Positions 9,625-18,531 of a stretch of 64,000 nt of DNA are shown piece after piece. Numbering within the stretch: position 1 is the stretch's first letter; the number at the start of each line of letters is the position of its first letter. Both the position numbers and the translations under genes were made by a program. Source of the stretch: Polyangium jinanense (lineage in GTDB: Bacteria; Myxococcota; Polyangia; Polyangiales; Polyangiaceae); the NCBI RefSeq assembly GCF_028435365.1, contig NZ_JAGTJJ010000005.1, positions 344,446 to 408,445 of the forward strand. The letters are read 5' to 3'. A model generated the notes under the pieces. The model was not told the DNA's origin, did no database searches, and worked only from the letters and a program-made list of their open reading frames with translations.

Positions 9625-11606
9625 GTTTGCTTTTGTTTCCAGCGCTCGCAGCTGTCTTGCTCGCCGGGGGGTGTGCGGGACGGGAAGCGCAAAAGGTCGC
9701 TGCACCTGCGGCTCGGGCTGCGCCGAAGGAGAGTGCGCCGCCTGGCGGGGACGCCTGGCCCTCGCGCCGTAGCGTGCAGTTGTCGCACGATTTCGAGGAG
9801 ATCGGCGGTGTGGCGGTGTCGGCCGGGGGCGTGCTCGTGGCCGTCGCGGACCATGAATCCGCGGCCGCCGGGTGCTTCGGGTACACCAATGTCGAGATCA
9901 CCGTGCACACGGGCGCGGAGGGCGACGAGATCGCCTCGCTACGTTTGCACGACCTCAGCCTCGACGAAATGGCCTTCGCGCCCTCGGGCGAGACCCTCGC
10001 GATCGTGGCCCGGCGGGGCATCGGCGGTTTTGGTGGCCCCGCTGCGACGCTCGCGCTGCTCGACCCGCGCACGGGCGCGTCCCACGCGTTCGATATCGAA
10101 CCGCCTTCCGGGTACGGCGGGCTCCGGCTCTCGGTCGCAAAAACGGCCGTGGTCGTCGGCGTTTTCCCCGATGGAAAGGTCTTTCTGCGAAAACTCCCCT
10201 CGGGCGAGCCGCTCGCCACGTTCAGCGATCCTTCCTTCACCGCCATGGCGCTCTCCGAGGACGGGAGCACGCTGGCACTCGGCACGAAGGACGGTCGGAT
10301 CCGATTGCGAGGTTTACCCGACGGGCGCGTCGTCGGTGAGCTCGCGAGCCCGTCCGGTGCGCCGAAAAGCCTGCGGTTCCGGGGCGAGCGCATCATTTCC
10401 GAGGTGGAAGGCGGGCAGATCTGGGGCGTCCCGGTCTCCGGGGCGCCGCCGGTGCGCCTCGGGCAGGTTCGTCCGGGCGCGAGGTTCGTCGGAGTTGCCT
10501 CGGACGGCCAGGTCGTCGACGTGTTACGCAAGGAGGAGGTGGCGACCGTGGCGCAGGGCCCGCGCTCGTTCACCCTGCCGCGATCCTATCCTCTTCACGC
10601 CGACGTCGTGGCGGCGCTGTCGCCGGAGGGGGATCGTGTCGTCGCGGCGCGCAGCTCGCGCGTGTTCCTTCGGCGCCCGGGAGACCTCACGGCCGACGGG
10701 ATCACACTCGGGCCGCACCTCGCGATCCCGGCCTTCGGCGTGGGCCCGCTCGCGGACGGAGCCGTGCTCCTCGGCGCGAGGTGGGACGATGGCACGGCGC
10801 GGATATGGAATGTGCGGACAGGACAACCGATCGTCCTGGAAAACGGTCCGCTGCCGCGCTTGTCCTCGCTTGCGATCCATGAAAAGGGCGCCGTGGCCAC
10901 GGTGGACCAGGGCGGCACGGCGATCCTGTGGGATCGACAGGGCACGACGTTGAAGCCGCGTCACGCTTTGCGGACGAACAGCCCCGCGACCGTGGTGACG
11001 TTCGACGGGTCGGGGGATCGGATCCTGGTCGGGACGCGGCGGGGCGAGATGGTGATCGCCGAGAGTTCGACCGGAAAAACCCGGCGAGTGGTGCGCACCG
11101 GGAGCAAGCCCGTGTTGTCCATCAAGATGATGGGCGAAAAGACGGCGTGGGTCGAGGTCGCCTGGGACCGCGAATGGAACCAGATGCTCATGGTCGACCT
11201 CGAGACGGGAAAGCAGAAACCCGACGAGGAAAAAGGCACCATCGGCCTGCTGGGTGGGGATCCCAATGCGCCGACCGAGTCCTGGGGGACGGCCAAGCCG
11301 CGGCTCCGGCTCGATTGCTGGGACGCGGTCTGCCGGCTCTCCGAGGAAGACGCGTCGCGAGGTGGTGATTCCATCCGTCTTTTGGCGCGCTTCGGCGTAC
11401 TCGATCGACCCGGCGCAGTGTTCGTCATGACCGACGACGGGCGTGTGGACACGCTGGGCACCACGTCGGCCGATTTCTTCACGTGTCGCGAAGACGGAAA
11501 AACCTACCCGCTCGCTCATTGCCCCGACGCCATCGCAGCTCCAGGGCTGCTCGGGCGCGCGCTCGATACAGCCTGCGCTCAGGGCGCGGCGTTCTGCCCG
11601 AGATAA
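9615..11606 (+). CDS. WD40-like beta-propeller lipoprotein
   Basis: 663 residues. Signal peptide with lipobox LAGGCAG. The rest consists of repeated beta-propeller blades of loose WD40 type: DEMAFAPSGETLAIVARRG, FTAMALSEDGSTLALGTKDG, DGTARIWNVRTGQP, GTAILWDRQGTTL, VVTFDGSGDRILVGTRRG. There are probably 10 or more blades, so two propellers are possible. No catalytic motif is visible. It is likely a surface or periplasmic scaffold. Start ATG 9615 lies inside the right arm of the hairpin described separately. The 3' end overlaps the convergent M56-SLT-M23 gene by 28 bases. Confidence 0.75.
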   Translation: MRPRLLLFPALAAVLLAGGCAGREAQKVAAPAARAAPKESAPPGGDAWPSRRSVQLSHDFEEIGGVAVSAGGVLVAVADHESAAAGCFGYTNVEITVHTGAEGDEIASLRLHDLSLDEMAFAPSGETLAIVARRGIGGFGGPAATLALLDPRTGASHAFDIEPPSGYGGLRLSVAKTAVVVGVFPDGKVFLRKLPSGEPLATFSDPSFTAMALSEDGSTLALGTKDGRIRLRGLPDGRVVGELASPSGAPKSLRFRGERIISEVEGGQIWGVPVSGAPPVRLGQVRPGARFVGVASDGQVVDVLRKEEVATVAQGPRSFTLPRSYPLHADVVAALSPEGDRVVAARSSRVFLRRPGDLTADGITLGPHLAIPAFGVGPLADGAVLLGARWDDGTARIWNVRTGQPIVLENGPLPRLSSLAIHEKGAVATVDQGGTAILWDRQGTTLKPRHALRTNSPATVVTFDGSGDRILVGTRRGEMVIAESSTGKTRRVVRTGSKPVLSIKMMGEKTAWVEVAWDREWNQMLMVDLETGKQKPDEEKGTIGLLGGDPNAPTESWGTAKPRLRLDCWDAVCRLSEEDASRGGDSIRLLARFGVLDRPGAVFVMTDDGRVDTLGTTSADFFTCREDGKTYPLAHCPDAIAAPGLLGRALDTACAQGAAFCPR

Positions 11607-13525
11607 CGCGCCGGATCGATCGCCTCGCCATAATCGCGCACCTCGAAGTGGACGTGCGGACCTCCCTCGGGCGCGCCGACCTCGCCGAGGACATCTCCGC
11701 GAGCGACGACCGCGCCGACCTCTGCTTTCACGTTCGCGAGGTGCCGATACCGCGTCTCGATGCCGCGGCCGTGCGCGAGGACCAGCACGGGCTCGCCTTT
11801 CGCATTCTTCTCGATACGGTCGACCGTCCCGTCGAGGGGCGCGAGCACCGTCGTCCCGGCCGCGGCCGCGAGGTCCACGCCCTCGTGCGGCGCGCTGGTT
11901 TGTCCGGGCGTTGCGTCGCCGAAATGCAAGGTCACGCGCGCGCCGGGGAGCGGGTGCGAGGAGCGCGAGGCTACTTTTCCACGTACGCGCTCACGCCAGG
12001 TGTCGTACGTCGCGGAGCGCGCCGCGTGACGCTCGTTCCACATGCCCGTGGTGAGCGCGCGGTACTTCTCGGTCTCCTCCGAGAGCTCGGCCTTCCCATC
12101 GAGCCACGCGCGCACGCGGTTCTCGCCGCCGTTGTACGCCGCGGCCGAGAGCTCGAACGCGCGCGCCGGGTCTTTTTTGCCAAACTCGACGAACTGCTTG
12201 CCGAAGTACGAGGCGCCGAGATCGAGGTTGTAGGCCGGATCGAGCAGGCGTTCGTCGGCGTGATCGGCAATGCCGAGCTCCTTGGCGACCGTGACGGCCG
12301 TGCCGGGCATGAGCTGCATCAGGCCGAGGGCGCCGGCCGGGCTCTTCGCCTTCGGATCGCCTCCCGACTCGACGAGCGTGAGGATCGCGACGGCCTCGGG
12401 ATCGACGTTGCCCTTCCGGGCAGACGCGGCGATGGCCGATTCCCAGCGCAAGATCGCGGGCGGCAACCAGGGAATGCCGAGCGCGGCCGACGGGGCCTTC
12501 GTCCCGGTGATGCCGGGTTTTTCCACGGCGGGCGGCGGCTCGCCGCCACAAGCGGCGAGCGTGGCGAGGGCGAGACCAAGCGTGCTCGCGAGCGCAAGCG
12601 CCGGCGCGGCGAGGGCGCGGCCCGTGGGCGCATGGGGCGTTTTGCCATCGATCAAACGACGAATCCTCATGACGAGCGAACCTCCATTCGACCCGAGCGC
12701 GAGCTCGGGCGTGCGTGCGCGCATCCCCTCCAGCGCGGCGAGAGCGCGGGCATAACGAACCGGGTCTCCGACGGCCGCCACGGCGTCGTCGTCGCAGAGG
12801 TGCTCACGCTCCCTCCGTGCGACGCGCGAGACCCAGTGGACGGCCGGGTGATAGAACAACGCTGCCTCGACGATCGATTGCAGGATGTTCGTCAGGACAT
12901 CGAACCTGCGCACGTGCGCGAGCTCGTGCGCGAGCAGGGCCGTGAGGCAAGACGGCGGAAGATCCGTGAGCGCGGCGAGCGGCACGAGCACGACGGGCCG
13001 GAGCCAGCCGATGACCATGGGCACGTCCACGCGATCCGAGCCGACGAGCCGCACGCCCTTCCGGACGCCGAGGCGCCGGGCGAGTTTGTCGAAGCGAACC
13101 TCGAGCGCCGAGGACACGGGCACCGTATGATGGCGAATCAAAGACGAGAGGCGCGCGAGCCCCACGGCGAGGCGGGCCGACATGAAGAGCGCGCCAAGGG
13201 TCCACGCCATCACGACGATCGCGGGCCACAGGGGCGGACCGCTGCCCGCCGCGGGCGCGGCGATCGTGGCCCAGGCGTTCGGCGGGACGAACGCTTCGGC
13301 GGCGAGGGCCGCGTGGAAATAGGCAAACGTCAAAGGTGGCGCGAGCGCCATGAGGGCGAGCGCGGCGCAGGCGGCCGTATACCGCGCGGCGGCGTGGCTG
13401 CGCGGCAGGCCTGCGAGGGTCGCGGCGAGAAAGAGGGCGATCACCACGCCTTGCCAGAGGAAATGGAGGAGCGCGAGCCCGAGCGCCGCGACGAACGGCG
13501 AGGTGGCGAGGTTGGCGAGGCTCAT
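11579..13525 (-). CDS. BlaR1-like M56 protease fused to SLT lytic transglycosylase and M23 peptidase
   Basis: 648 residues with three catalytic units. Residues 1-290: membrane-embedded M56 (BlaR1/MecR1) metalloprotease with several membrane helices and zinc motif HELAH (200-204), then the CDDDAV block. About 370-510: lytic transglycosylase (GH23) with catalytic Glu386 (LTLVESGGDP), GALGLMQLMPGTA, NLDLGASYFGK and AAYNGG. About 530-640: M23/LytM peptidase with His547 (PHEGVDL) and HVHFEV (624-629). There is no penicillin-binding sensor domain; cell-wall hydrolases take its place. The gene starts inside the stop of the BlaI gene (ATGA overlap), so this is a BlaI/BlaR-like pair. A role in sensing or remodelling murein damage is inference. 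Confidence 0.88.
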   Translation of the reverse strand: MSLANLATSPFVAALGLALLHFLWQGVVIALFLAATLAGLPRSHAAARYTAACAALALMALAPPLTFAYFHAALAAEAFVPPNAWATIAAPAAGSGPPLWPAIVVMAWTLGALFMSARLAVGLARLSSLIRHHTVPVSSALEVRFDKLARRLGVRKGVRLVGSDRVDVPMVIGWLRPVVLVPLAALTDLPPSCLTALLAHELAHVRRFDVLTNILQSIVEAALFYHPAVHWVSRVARREREHLCDDDAVAAVGDPVRYARALAALEGMRARTPELALGSNGGSLVMRIRRLIDGKTPHAPTGRALAAPALALASTLGLALATLAACGGEPPPAVEKPGITGTKAPSAALGIPWLPPAILRWESAIAASARKGNVDPEAVAILTLVESGGDPKAKSPAGALGLMQLMPGTAVTVAKELGIADHADERLLDPAYNLDLGASYFGKQFVEFGKKDPARAFELSAAAYNGGENRVRAWLDGKAELSEETEKYRALTTGMWNERHAARSATYDTWRERVRGKVASRSSHPLPGARVTLHFGDATPGQTSAPHEGVDLAAAAGTTVLAPLDGTVDRIEKNAKGEPVLVLAHGRGIETRYRHLANVKAEVGAVVARGDVLGEVGAPEGGPHVHFEVRDYGEAIDPARYLGQNAAP

Positions 13526-13908
13526 TTCGACTTCTTTCGCTCCATGTCGTCGAGCAGCGCGCGAATCTCGGCGAGCTCCTCGCGGGACGCTCGCTCGGTC
13601 GAGAGCGCGCGCATGACGAGCCGCGACGCCGAGCCGCCGAACGCCTTTTCCACGAGGTCGTGCACGAGCCCTTTTTGAGCCTGTTCCTCGGGGATCGTCG
13701 CTCGATACACGTGGCTCTTGCCCGCCTCGTCGCGCTCGACGAGCCCTTTCTGGGCCATGATCTGCATGAGCTTGAGCACCGTCGTGTACCCCGTGCCCTG
13801 GACAGGCTTCAGATCCTCGTGGACCTCACGCACCGTCGAGGGGCCGCGGCGCCAGAGGACGCGCAGGATCGCGAGCTCCGCGTCCGTGGGGAGCGACCTG
13901 TTCACCAT
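13522..13908 (-). CDS. BlaI/MecI/CopY family repressor
   Basis: 128 residues, normal for the family. The winged helix is visible: PTDAELAILRVLWRRGPSTVREVHEDL, then GTGYTTVLKLMQIMAQKGLVERDE. The C-terminal half (HDLVEKAFGGSASRLVMRAL) is the dimerisation region in which BlaR-type proteases cut their BlaI. The stop overlaps the start of the M56 fusion gene by four bases. A near-perfect inverted repeat just upstream (13922-13937) is the likely operator, so the pair should be self-repressed until the M56 protease inactivates the repressor. No beta-lactamase gene is nearby, so the regulon is probably cell-wall maintenance or lies elsewhere. Confidence 0.92.
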   Translation of the reverse strand: MVNRSLPTDAELAILRVLWRRGPSTVREVHEDLKPVQGTGYTTVLKLMQIMAQKGLVERDEAGKSHVYRATIPEEQAQKGLVHDLVEKAFGGSASRLVMRALSTERASREELAEIRALLDDMERKKSK

Positions 13909-13921
13909 GGTCCGGATGATG

Positions 13922-13937
13922 TACGAATTTCTTCGTA
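13922..13937. promoter_or_regulatory. Likely BlaI operator
   Basis: Perfect inverted repeat TACGAA-TTTC-TTCGTA, starting 14 bp upstream of the repressor's ATG. It contains the TAC/GTA cores usual in BlaI/MecI boxes and is AT-rich against a GC-rich background. Position between promoter region and start codon fits autorepression of the blaI-like/M56 operon. Binding is inferred. Confidence 0.6.
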
Positions 13938-13979
13938 GATGTCAAGCGCGCGGGGGCGTTTTTTCCGGGACGTCCAGGG

Positions 13980-16454
13980 TCAGCCCACGATCTCCCCGCC
14001 CCACTTGCAGCCGCAGCGGAGGTTCCCGTTCTCGTGCCGGGGAAAGCTCTCGGTACAACGATAACAATACTCGGCCGGGCAATGCGTGCACAGGCTCAGG
14101 TTCTCGACCCGGTACCGTTCGCTGCATCGGGAGCAATAGCTGCGGTCTTCGAGAATGCCGTAGTAATAGCCTTCCTTGGCCTCGAAGCTCTTTTTGATGA
14201 GCTCCTTCGCGTCGTCGGACAGCACGTCGTGCCGCCCGCCTTCGCTGATGTTCCACGCGGCGGCAATCACGATGTCCCAGGGCTCGAGCAAATCGTCGCT
14301 CCTGCACCCCCCGCACATCCAGACGGACGCCTTTTCCTCGATCCATTCTTTCATCCGCTTGCCCTCCCGCGGCGGCGGGGGCGGCGGGGGTGGCGGCGGC
14401 GGGGGTGGGAGCGGCTGAGCGAGCATCCGACGACGCTCGGCAGCCACGCTCTCCACGGCGCCGAGCGGCGGGCCCGTGTACCAATCGACGAGGTGCACGC
14501 CACCTGCCTCGTCCCCCACGACGAACGTGCGCTGGCTCGATACCACCGCGCAGCAAAGCATGGGCGCGCTCCACGGCTGGAGATGAAAGAGGACACTGCC
14601 GCGCCCCCGCACAGGCGGAAGCGACCATACCTGCAGCGTGCCATCCCGCCCCACGGAGACGACGACATTGCGAAAGGGCGGGCAAGCGACGCTCTGAACG
14701 CCGGGGTGAGAATGAAGCGCAAAGATGGGGTCGCGATCCTGCAAATCGACGAGGCACAACGTATCGTCGTCCGCCACCACGACGAGCCGCTCCTCGTCGG
14801 CCGTCACGGCGAGCGCACGCACGGACCCCGGTTTTCCCACGAGCGTACGCGTGAGGGTCCCCGTTTCGAGGTCCCAGACCTGGAGCGCGCCGTCGTCCGA
14901 CGCGGAAATGCCGATCTTGCCGTCCGGCGTCATGGCCACGGCGCACACGTCGCCCTCGTGGGCCGCGATTTCGTGGAGGATACACTCCTGCTCGATATCG
15001 ATGACGAGCGCCGTGCCTCCCCGCATCCCGACGAGCAGCCGCCCGCCCGCCACCGCGAGCGCGCGCGGCTCACGCGCGAGGCGAACCTCCGCAATGGGCT
15101 CTCCCTCGGGAATCTCCCAGAGGGCGAGCGCGTCCTTCGACGCAGCCACGGCAAAACGATCGTCGGCCGTGAGCCCGAGCGCCGTGATCTGCGTGGCCGC
15201 CCAATGGAGCGTCCAGACCACCTCGCCGCGCTCCACGTCCCAGACGTCGATCGCAGGCTCTTTCGCCCACGCGCGGAGACGCGCCGTGAGCGCGAGCCGA
15301 GCCCCCGCCGCGAGCAAATCCACGGCGCCCCGCAATTCCGCGGCGAGCGCCGAAGGATCGAAGCGCTCGCGCAGGTGCGGCATTTCTTCTCCCTCGCCGA
15401 GGCTCGCCTCCGCACACGCGCGCAGGGCGCCGAGCTCGGGGCGCAGGCAACCATTGCGGATCATCTGCAAGAGGTTCTGCGGTACGAGCGCCGCCTCCCG
15501 GTGGCGCAAGGCCCCCGCGGCAGGCTCCAGCGCAGCGACGAGCGAGCCGAGCGCGAGGGTCCGGCCCTCGTCTCCGGTGAGCGCGCAGAGGCGCAAGGCG
15601 GTGCGCAGATCCCCGAGCACGTCGTAAGGACCGCGCCGCTGCATCTCCGCCACGAGCTGCGACGGATCGAGGAGTTTCACGCTGATCTCCGCCACCATGG
15701 ATGCAGCCAGGCCCGGCAGGTCGTCGAGGGTCGTCACGACGAACCCGAGCACGGCGGGAGGTAGCCGGGACAAACGCGCCGTGAACCGCTCGACGAGCCC
15801 TTGCGCGCTCGCCGCGTCGAGCGCCGCGACGACCTCGGAGGGCTTGAGCCCGAGCAGCGCCTCGAAGAGCTCCCGAGGGAGCGAGCTTCTCGGTTCGAGC
15901 ATGGCCGCCGCCTGCAAGAGGCGCCGCGCATGGGCGTTCTCGAGCGCATCCCAACGGGGCCGAAGCGCCTCGGGCCCCTCGTCCGGGACGGCTGATTCGT
16001 TGGGATCGGGCGTCCGCGTCACGGCAAGCACGTGCGTCGGAAAGGGCGTACATCCGAAGAGCGCGTCGAGCTCGGCGCGGAGCAGGCCTGGGTCGTCCAC
16101 GTTATCGACGATGAGCAAGGCCTCGTGTTGTCGTCGCAGGTGTGCCCCGAGGGCGCGTAGCTTGAGAGCGCGCGAGACCCCCGGCCCGGTGAGATCTAGC
16201 TGCTCGGCGAGGAGGGCGAAACAAGCGGCCGGATCGGCGCCTTGCTCGACCCAGTAAAGAGGTGACCAGAATTCCTTGTACCGATGCGCATACTGGACCG
16301 CGAGGCGGCTGGACACGCAAAAATCATTCGGAGCGTCCCAGGCGAACCGGTGAAGAACCACGAAATCATCGGCGAGGAGCCGCGTGTGCAGCCCAGGGAG
16401 GCGTTCCTGCCCGGACGTATCCGGATTCGAAGGGAAAGGGACGTGGAACGACAC
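13980..16454 (-). CDS. STAND-like protein without P-loop, with WD40 propeller and C-terminal zinc ribbons
   Basis: About 824 residues. The N-terminal third resembles the ATPase/NB-ARC part of STAND proteins: a Walker B-like ALLIVDNVDDPG followed by a sensor-like HVLAVTRTPD, then helical bundles. No Walker A (GxxxxGKT) is visible, so nucleotide binding is doubtful. About 390-640 are WD40 blades (GDVCAVAMTPDGKIGISASDDG, LQVWDLETG, DGTLQVWSLPP; each quoted in pieces). A run of prolines links to a C-terminal domain with CxxC pairs: WMCGGC, YCSRC, LCTHC, YCYRC, CGC. Start GTG 16454 is eight bases after an AGGAGG site; GTG 16463 is the longer option. It follows a 42-codon lipoprotein gene. Function unknown; ligand sensing or scaffolding is inference. 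Confidence 0.75.
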   Translation of the reverse strand: MSFHVPFPSNPDTSGQERLPGLHTRLLADDFVVLHRFAWDAPNDFCVSSRLAVQYAHRYKEFWSPLYWVEQGADPAACFALLAEQLDLTGPGVSRALKLRALGAHLRRQHEALLIVDNVDDPGLLRAELDALFGCTPFPTHVLAVTRTPDPNESAVPDEGPEALRPRWDALENAHARRLLQAAAMLEPRSSLPRELFEALLGLKPSEVVAALDAASAQGLVERFTARLSRLPPAVLGFVVTTLDDLPGLAASMVAEISVKLLDPSQLVAEMQRRGPYDVLGDLRTALRLCALTGDEGRTLALGSLVAALEPAAGALRHREAALVPQNLLQMIRNGCLRPELGALRACAEASLGEGEEMPHLRERFDPSALAAELRGAVDLLAAGARLALTARLRAWAKEPAIDVWDVERGEVVWTLHWAATQITALGLTADDRFAVAASKDALALWEIPEGEPIAEVRLAREPRALAVAGGRLLVGMRGGTALVIDIEQECILHEIAAHEGDVCAVAMTPDGKIGISASDDGALQVWDLETGTLTRTLVGKPGSVRALAVTADEERLVVVADDDTLCLVDLQDRDPIFALHSHPGVQSVACPPFRNVVVSVGRDGTLQVWSLPPVRGRGSVLFHLQPWSAPMLCCAVVSSQRTFVVGDEAGGVHLVDWYTGPPLGAVESVAAERRRMLAQPLPPPPPPPPPPPPPREGKRMKEWIEEKASVWMCGGCRSDDLLEPWDIVIAAAWNISEGGRHDVLSDDAKELIKKSFEAKEGYYYGILEDRSYCSRCSERYRVENLSLCTHCPAEYCYRCTESFPRHENGNLRCGCKWGGEIVG

Positions 16455-16468
16455 GACACGCACCTCCT

Positions 16469-16597
16469 TTACGGCGCCCCGCCATCCGGCGCGGCGCCCG
16501 CGCTCGGATCAGCCTCCACCTCGGGCGCCCCTTTGCTGCACGCGGCGAAGAGGAGGGTGGTCACGACGAACCCTGGCACGAACGCGCGCCGTAACAT
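16469..16597 (-). CDS. Micro-lipoprotein, 42 residues
   Basis: 42 codons, ATG 16597 to TAA 16469. Basic start (MLRRAF), hydrophobic segment (VPGFVVTTLLFAA) and lipobox FAACSK, followed by only about 24 mature residues rich in Ala, Gly, Asp and Pro. The stop codon overlaps the AGGAGG ribosome site of the STAND-like gene, so the two are probably translated together. It is too small for standard ORF listing. It may act as a membrane partner, an entry lipoprotein or simply a leader peptide for the downstream gene. Confidence 0.6.
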   Translation of the reverse strand: MLRRAFVPGFVVTTLLFAACSKGAPEVEADPSAGAAPDGGAP

Positions 16598-16703
16598 GAC
16601 AAGAGGATGGGAACCTAACTATCAGCGCGCGTCAAGACAGCTACCCTCTTGTGCTCGCCGTCCGTTCATGCCAAACAGCGATGCCCAGGGAGGTAACCAT
16701 CAC

Positions 16704-17327
16704 ATGGCCATCACGTTCTATTTTTCGCCGTTCTCCAGCGCGGTTCGCACGCATTGGGCGCTCGAAGAGCTCGGCATCCCGTACGACGGGGTGCGGATGG
16801 ATCTGAAGGCGGGTGAGCAGAAGAAGCCCGATTTCCTCAAGCTGAACCCGAACGGCAAGGTTCCGACGATCGTCGACGACGGAGTGCCGTATTTCGAGTC
16901 CGCGGCCATCAACATCTACCTCGGAGAGAAATACGGCGTCGCAAAGGGCCTCTGGCCGAAGGCCGGCACGCACGCGCACGGGCGCGCTATGTCGTGGACG
17001 GTATGGGCCGCCGCCTCGCTCCTCAATGCCGGGACGCGGGTCATGCACAATACGTCCCCGGAGGTCCCGGACGAGCAGAAGAATGCGGCGCAGGGGGAGA
17101 GCGCGCGCAAGGAGTTCGAAGGGCTGCTCGACCTGCTCGACGCGGAGCTCAAGGACAAACCCTACCTGACCGGAGACGCGTTCACGCTCGCAGACGCGCT
17201 CCTCGCAGCCGATCTCTGGTGGTATCAGATGGTGATCGTGCCCTCGCTCGCGCGCTGGCCCCACGTCCAGGCGTGGACGGACCGCTGTAGGGAGCGGCCG
17301 GCGTTCAAGCGGATCTCGACCGGCTGA
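16704..17327 (+). CDS. Glutathione S-transferase family protein
   Basis: 207 residues. The N-terminal thioredoxin-like domain has the active-site region FSPFSSAVRTHWALEELG, the glutathione-binding cis-Pro segment GKVPTIVDDG and ESAAINIYLGEKY. The C-terminal helical domain has LTGDAFTLADALLAADLWW, the usual GST N-capping block. Start ATG 16704 has a good AGGGAGG ribosome site about ten bases upstream; an in-frame ATG at 16669 is less likely. It is divergent from the micro-lipoprotein and followed four bases later by the end of a LysR remnant on the other strand. Such GSTs usually handle electrophile detoxification; the substrate is not predictable. Confidence 0.88.
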   Translation: MAITFYFSPFSSAVRTHWALEELGIPYDGVRMDLKAGEQKKPDFLKLNPNGKVPTIVDDGVPYFESAAINIYLGEKYGVAKGLWPKAGTHAHGRAMSWTVWAAASLLNAGTRVMHNTSPEVPDEQKNAAQGESARKEFEGLLDLLDAELKDKPYLTGDAFTLADALLAADLWWYQMVIVPSLARWPHVQAWTDRCRERPAFKRISTG

Positions 17328-17330
17328 ACG

Positions 17331-17630
17331 TCAGCGCGACCGATCCAGGACGGGCGCTCCGGTGCAGACCGGAGCGCCCGCCTGCACGGCCATCACGGCC
17401 GCGTCGACCTGCGCCAGAATCGCGCGCGCGTGCGCGAGCATCGTCTCCCCCGACGGCAAGAGGCGCACCCCGCGCGCAGTCCGCTCGAAGAGCGGGACGC
17501 CGAGTTCGTCCTCCAGGCTGCGGATCTGCCGGGTCAAGGGCGGCTGCGCAATCCGGAGGCGCGTCGCCGCGCGGGTCACGTTCCCTTCCTCGGCCACCGC
17601 CACGAAGTACTTGAGCTGCGCCAGGCTCAT
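17331..17630 (-). CDS. LysR-type HTH domain only (truncated regulator)
   Basis: 99 residues where LysR regulators normally have about 300. The helix-turn-helix domain is complete: [51 protein letters not shown] and the linker helix [14 protein letters not shown]. The protein then ends after about 15 residues, and the whole effector domain is missing. Start ATG 17630 is the standard LysR beginning; a longer frame to 17747 would overlap the divergent map gene. It ends four bases from the GST stop. Either a remnant of a deleted regulator or a free-standing DNA-binding protein. Confidence 0.65.
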   Translation of the reverse strand: MSLAQLKYFVAVAEEGNVTRAATRLRIAQPPLTRQIRSLEDELGVPLFERTARGVRLLPSGETMLAHARAILAQVDAAVMAVQAGAPVCTGAPVLDRSR

Positions 17631-17736
17631 GCCAAGATCGCTACCACGACTCGCGCCGGGATCCAAGCGCCCCGCGTGAGCCATATCGAAACGGTATTGG
17701 ATCTCGCCCGCGAGCGCCAGCATCCTCGCCCGCACC

Positions 17737-18519
17737 ATGCCGTCCATCGAGATTCATACGCCCCGTTCGGTCGAAGCCCTGCGCCTCGCAGGCCGCGCGG
17801 CCGCCGCGACCCTCGCGACCGTGGCCGCGCGCCTCGCCCCCGGCGTACGCGCCGACCAGATCGATCAGTGGGTGCGAGAAGACACCGCGCGCCGCGGCGG
17901 ACGTCCGAGCCAGCTCGGCTACCACGGCTTTCCCGCCTCGGTATGCGTGAGCCGCAACAACGTGGTGTGCCACGGCATCCCCACCGCGCGTGAGGTCCTC
18001 GCCGACGGGGACATCGTCAATGTCGACGTGACCACGGAGCTCGGCGGATATCACGGCGATACCTCGGCGACGTTTTTCATCGGCCGCCCGTCGCCGGAGG
18101 CGAGGCACGTCGTCGACGTCGCGCGCCGCTGCCGCGATGCGGGAATCGCAGAGGTCCGCGACGGCGCGCGGCTCGGCGATATCGGCGCGGCGATCGACGA
18201 GCTCGCGCGCAAAGAAGGATGCTCCGTGGTGCGTGAATACGGCGGGCACGGGATCGGCCGCTCCATGCACGCCGCGCCGCACGTGAGCCACGTCGGCCGG
18301 CGCGGCTCGGGCATCAGGCTGCGCGCGGGAATGGTCTTCACGATCGAGCCGATGGTGAACCTCGGGAGCGCGGAAGTGCGGCTGCTCGAGGACGAATGGA
18401 CCGTGGTCACCGCGGACGGCTCGCTCTCGGCGCAATTCGAGCACACGGTGGTGGTGACCCGAAAAGGCTGCGAGATCCTCACGCGCGAACCGGAGATGGC
18501 CATGGCCGTCGCGCTTTGA
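17737..18519 (+). CDS. map: Type I methionine aminopeptidase
   Basis: 260 residues, the usual length for bacterial type I enzymes. Metal ligands are visible in order: Asp in VNVDVT, Asp in YHGDTSATF, His in [15 protein letters not shown], Glu in FTIEPMV and Glu in [19 protein letters not shown] is the substrate-binding block with its conserved His. It removes the initiator Met from nascent proteins. Start ATG 17737. It lies away from the ribosomal-protein cluster where map often sits, so it may be a second, specialised copy; the window cannot tell. It is convergent with the amidase gene. Confidence 0.93.
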   Translation: MPSIEIHTPRSVEALRLAGRAAAATLATVAARLAPGVRADQIDQWVREDTARRGGRPSQLGYHGFPASVCVSRNNVVCHGIPTAREVLADGDIVNVDVTTELGGYHGDTSATFFIGRPSPEARHVVDVARRCRDAGIAEVRDGARLGDIGAAIDELARKEGCSVVREYGGHGIGRSMHAAPHVSHVGRRGSGIRLRAGMVFTIEPMVNLGSAEVRLLEDEWTVVTADGSLSAQFEHTVVVTRKGCEILTREPEMAMAVAL

Positions 18520-18531
18520 TGTCCTCGGGGC

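Noticed and set aside
14371..14418. Polyproline/GGC run as possible assembly error or frameshift
   Set aside because: The frame continues on both sides into WD40 and zinc-ribbon domains, so it is a linker.
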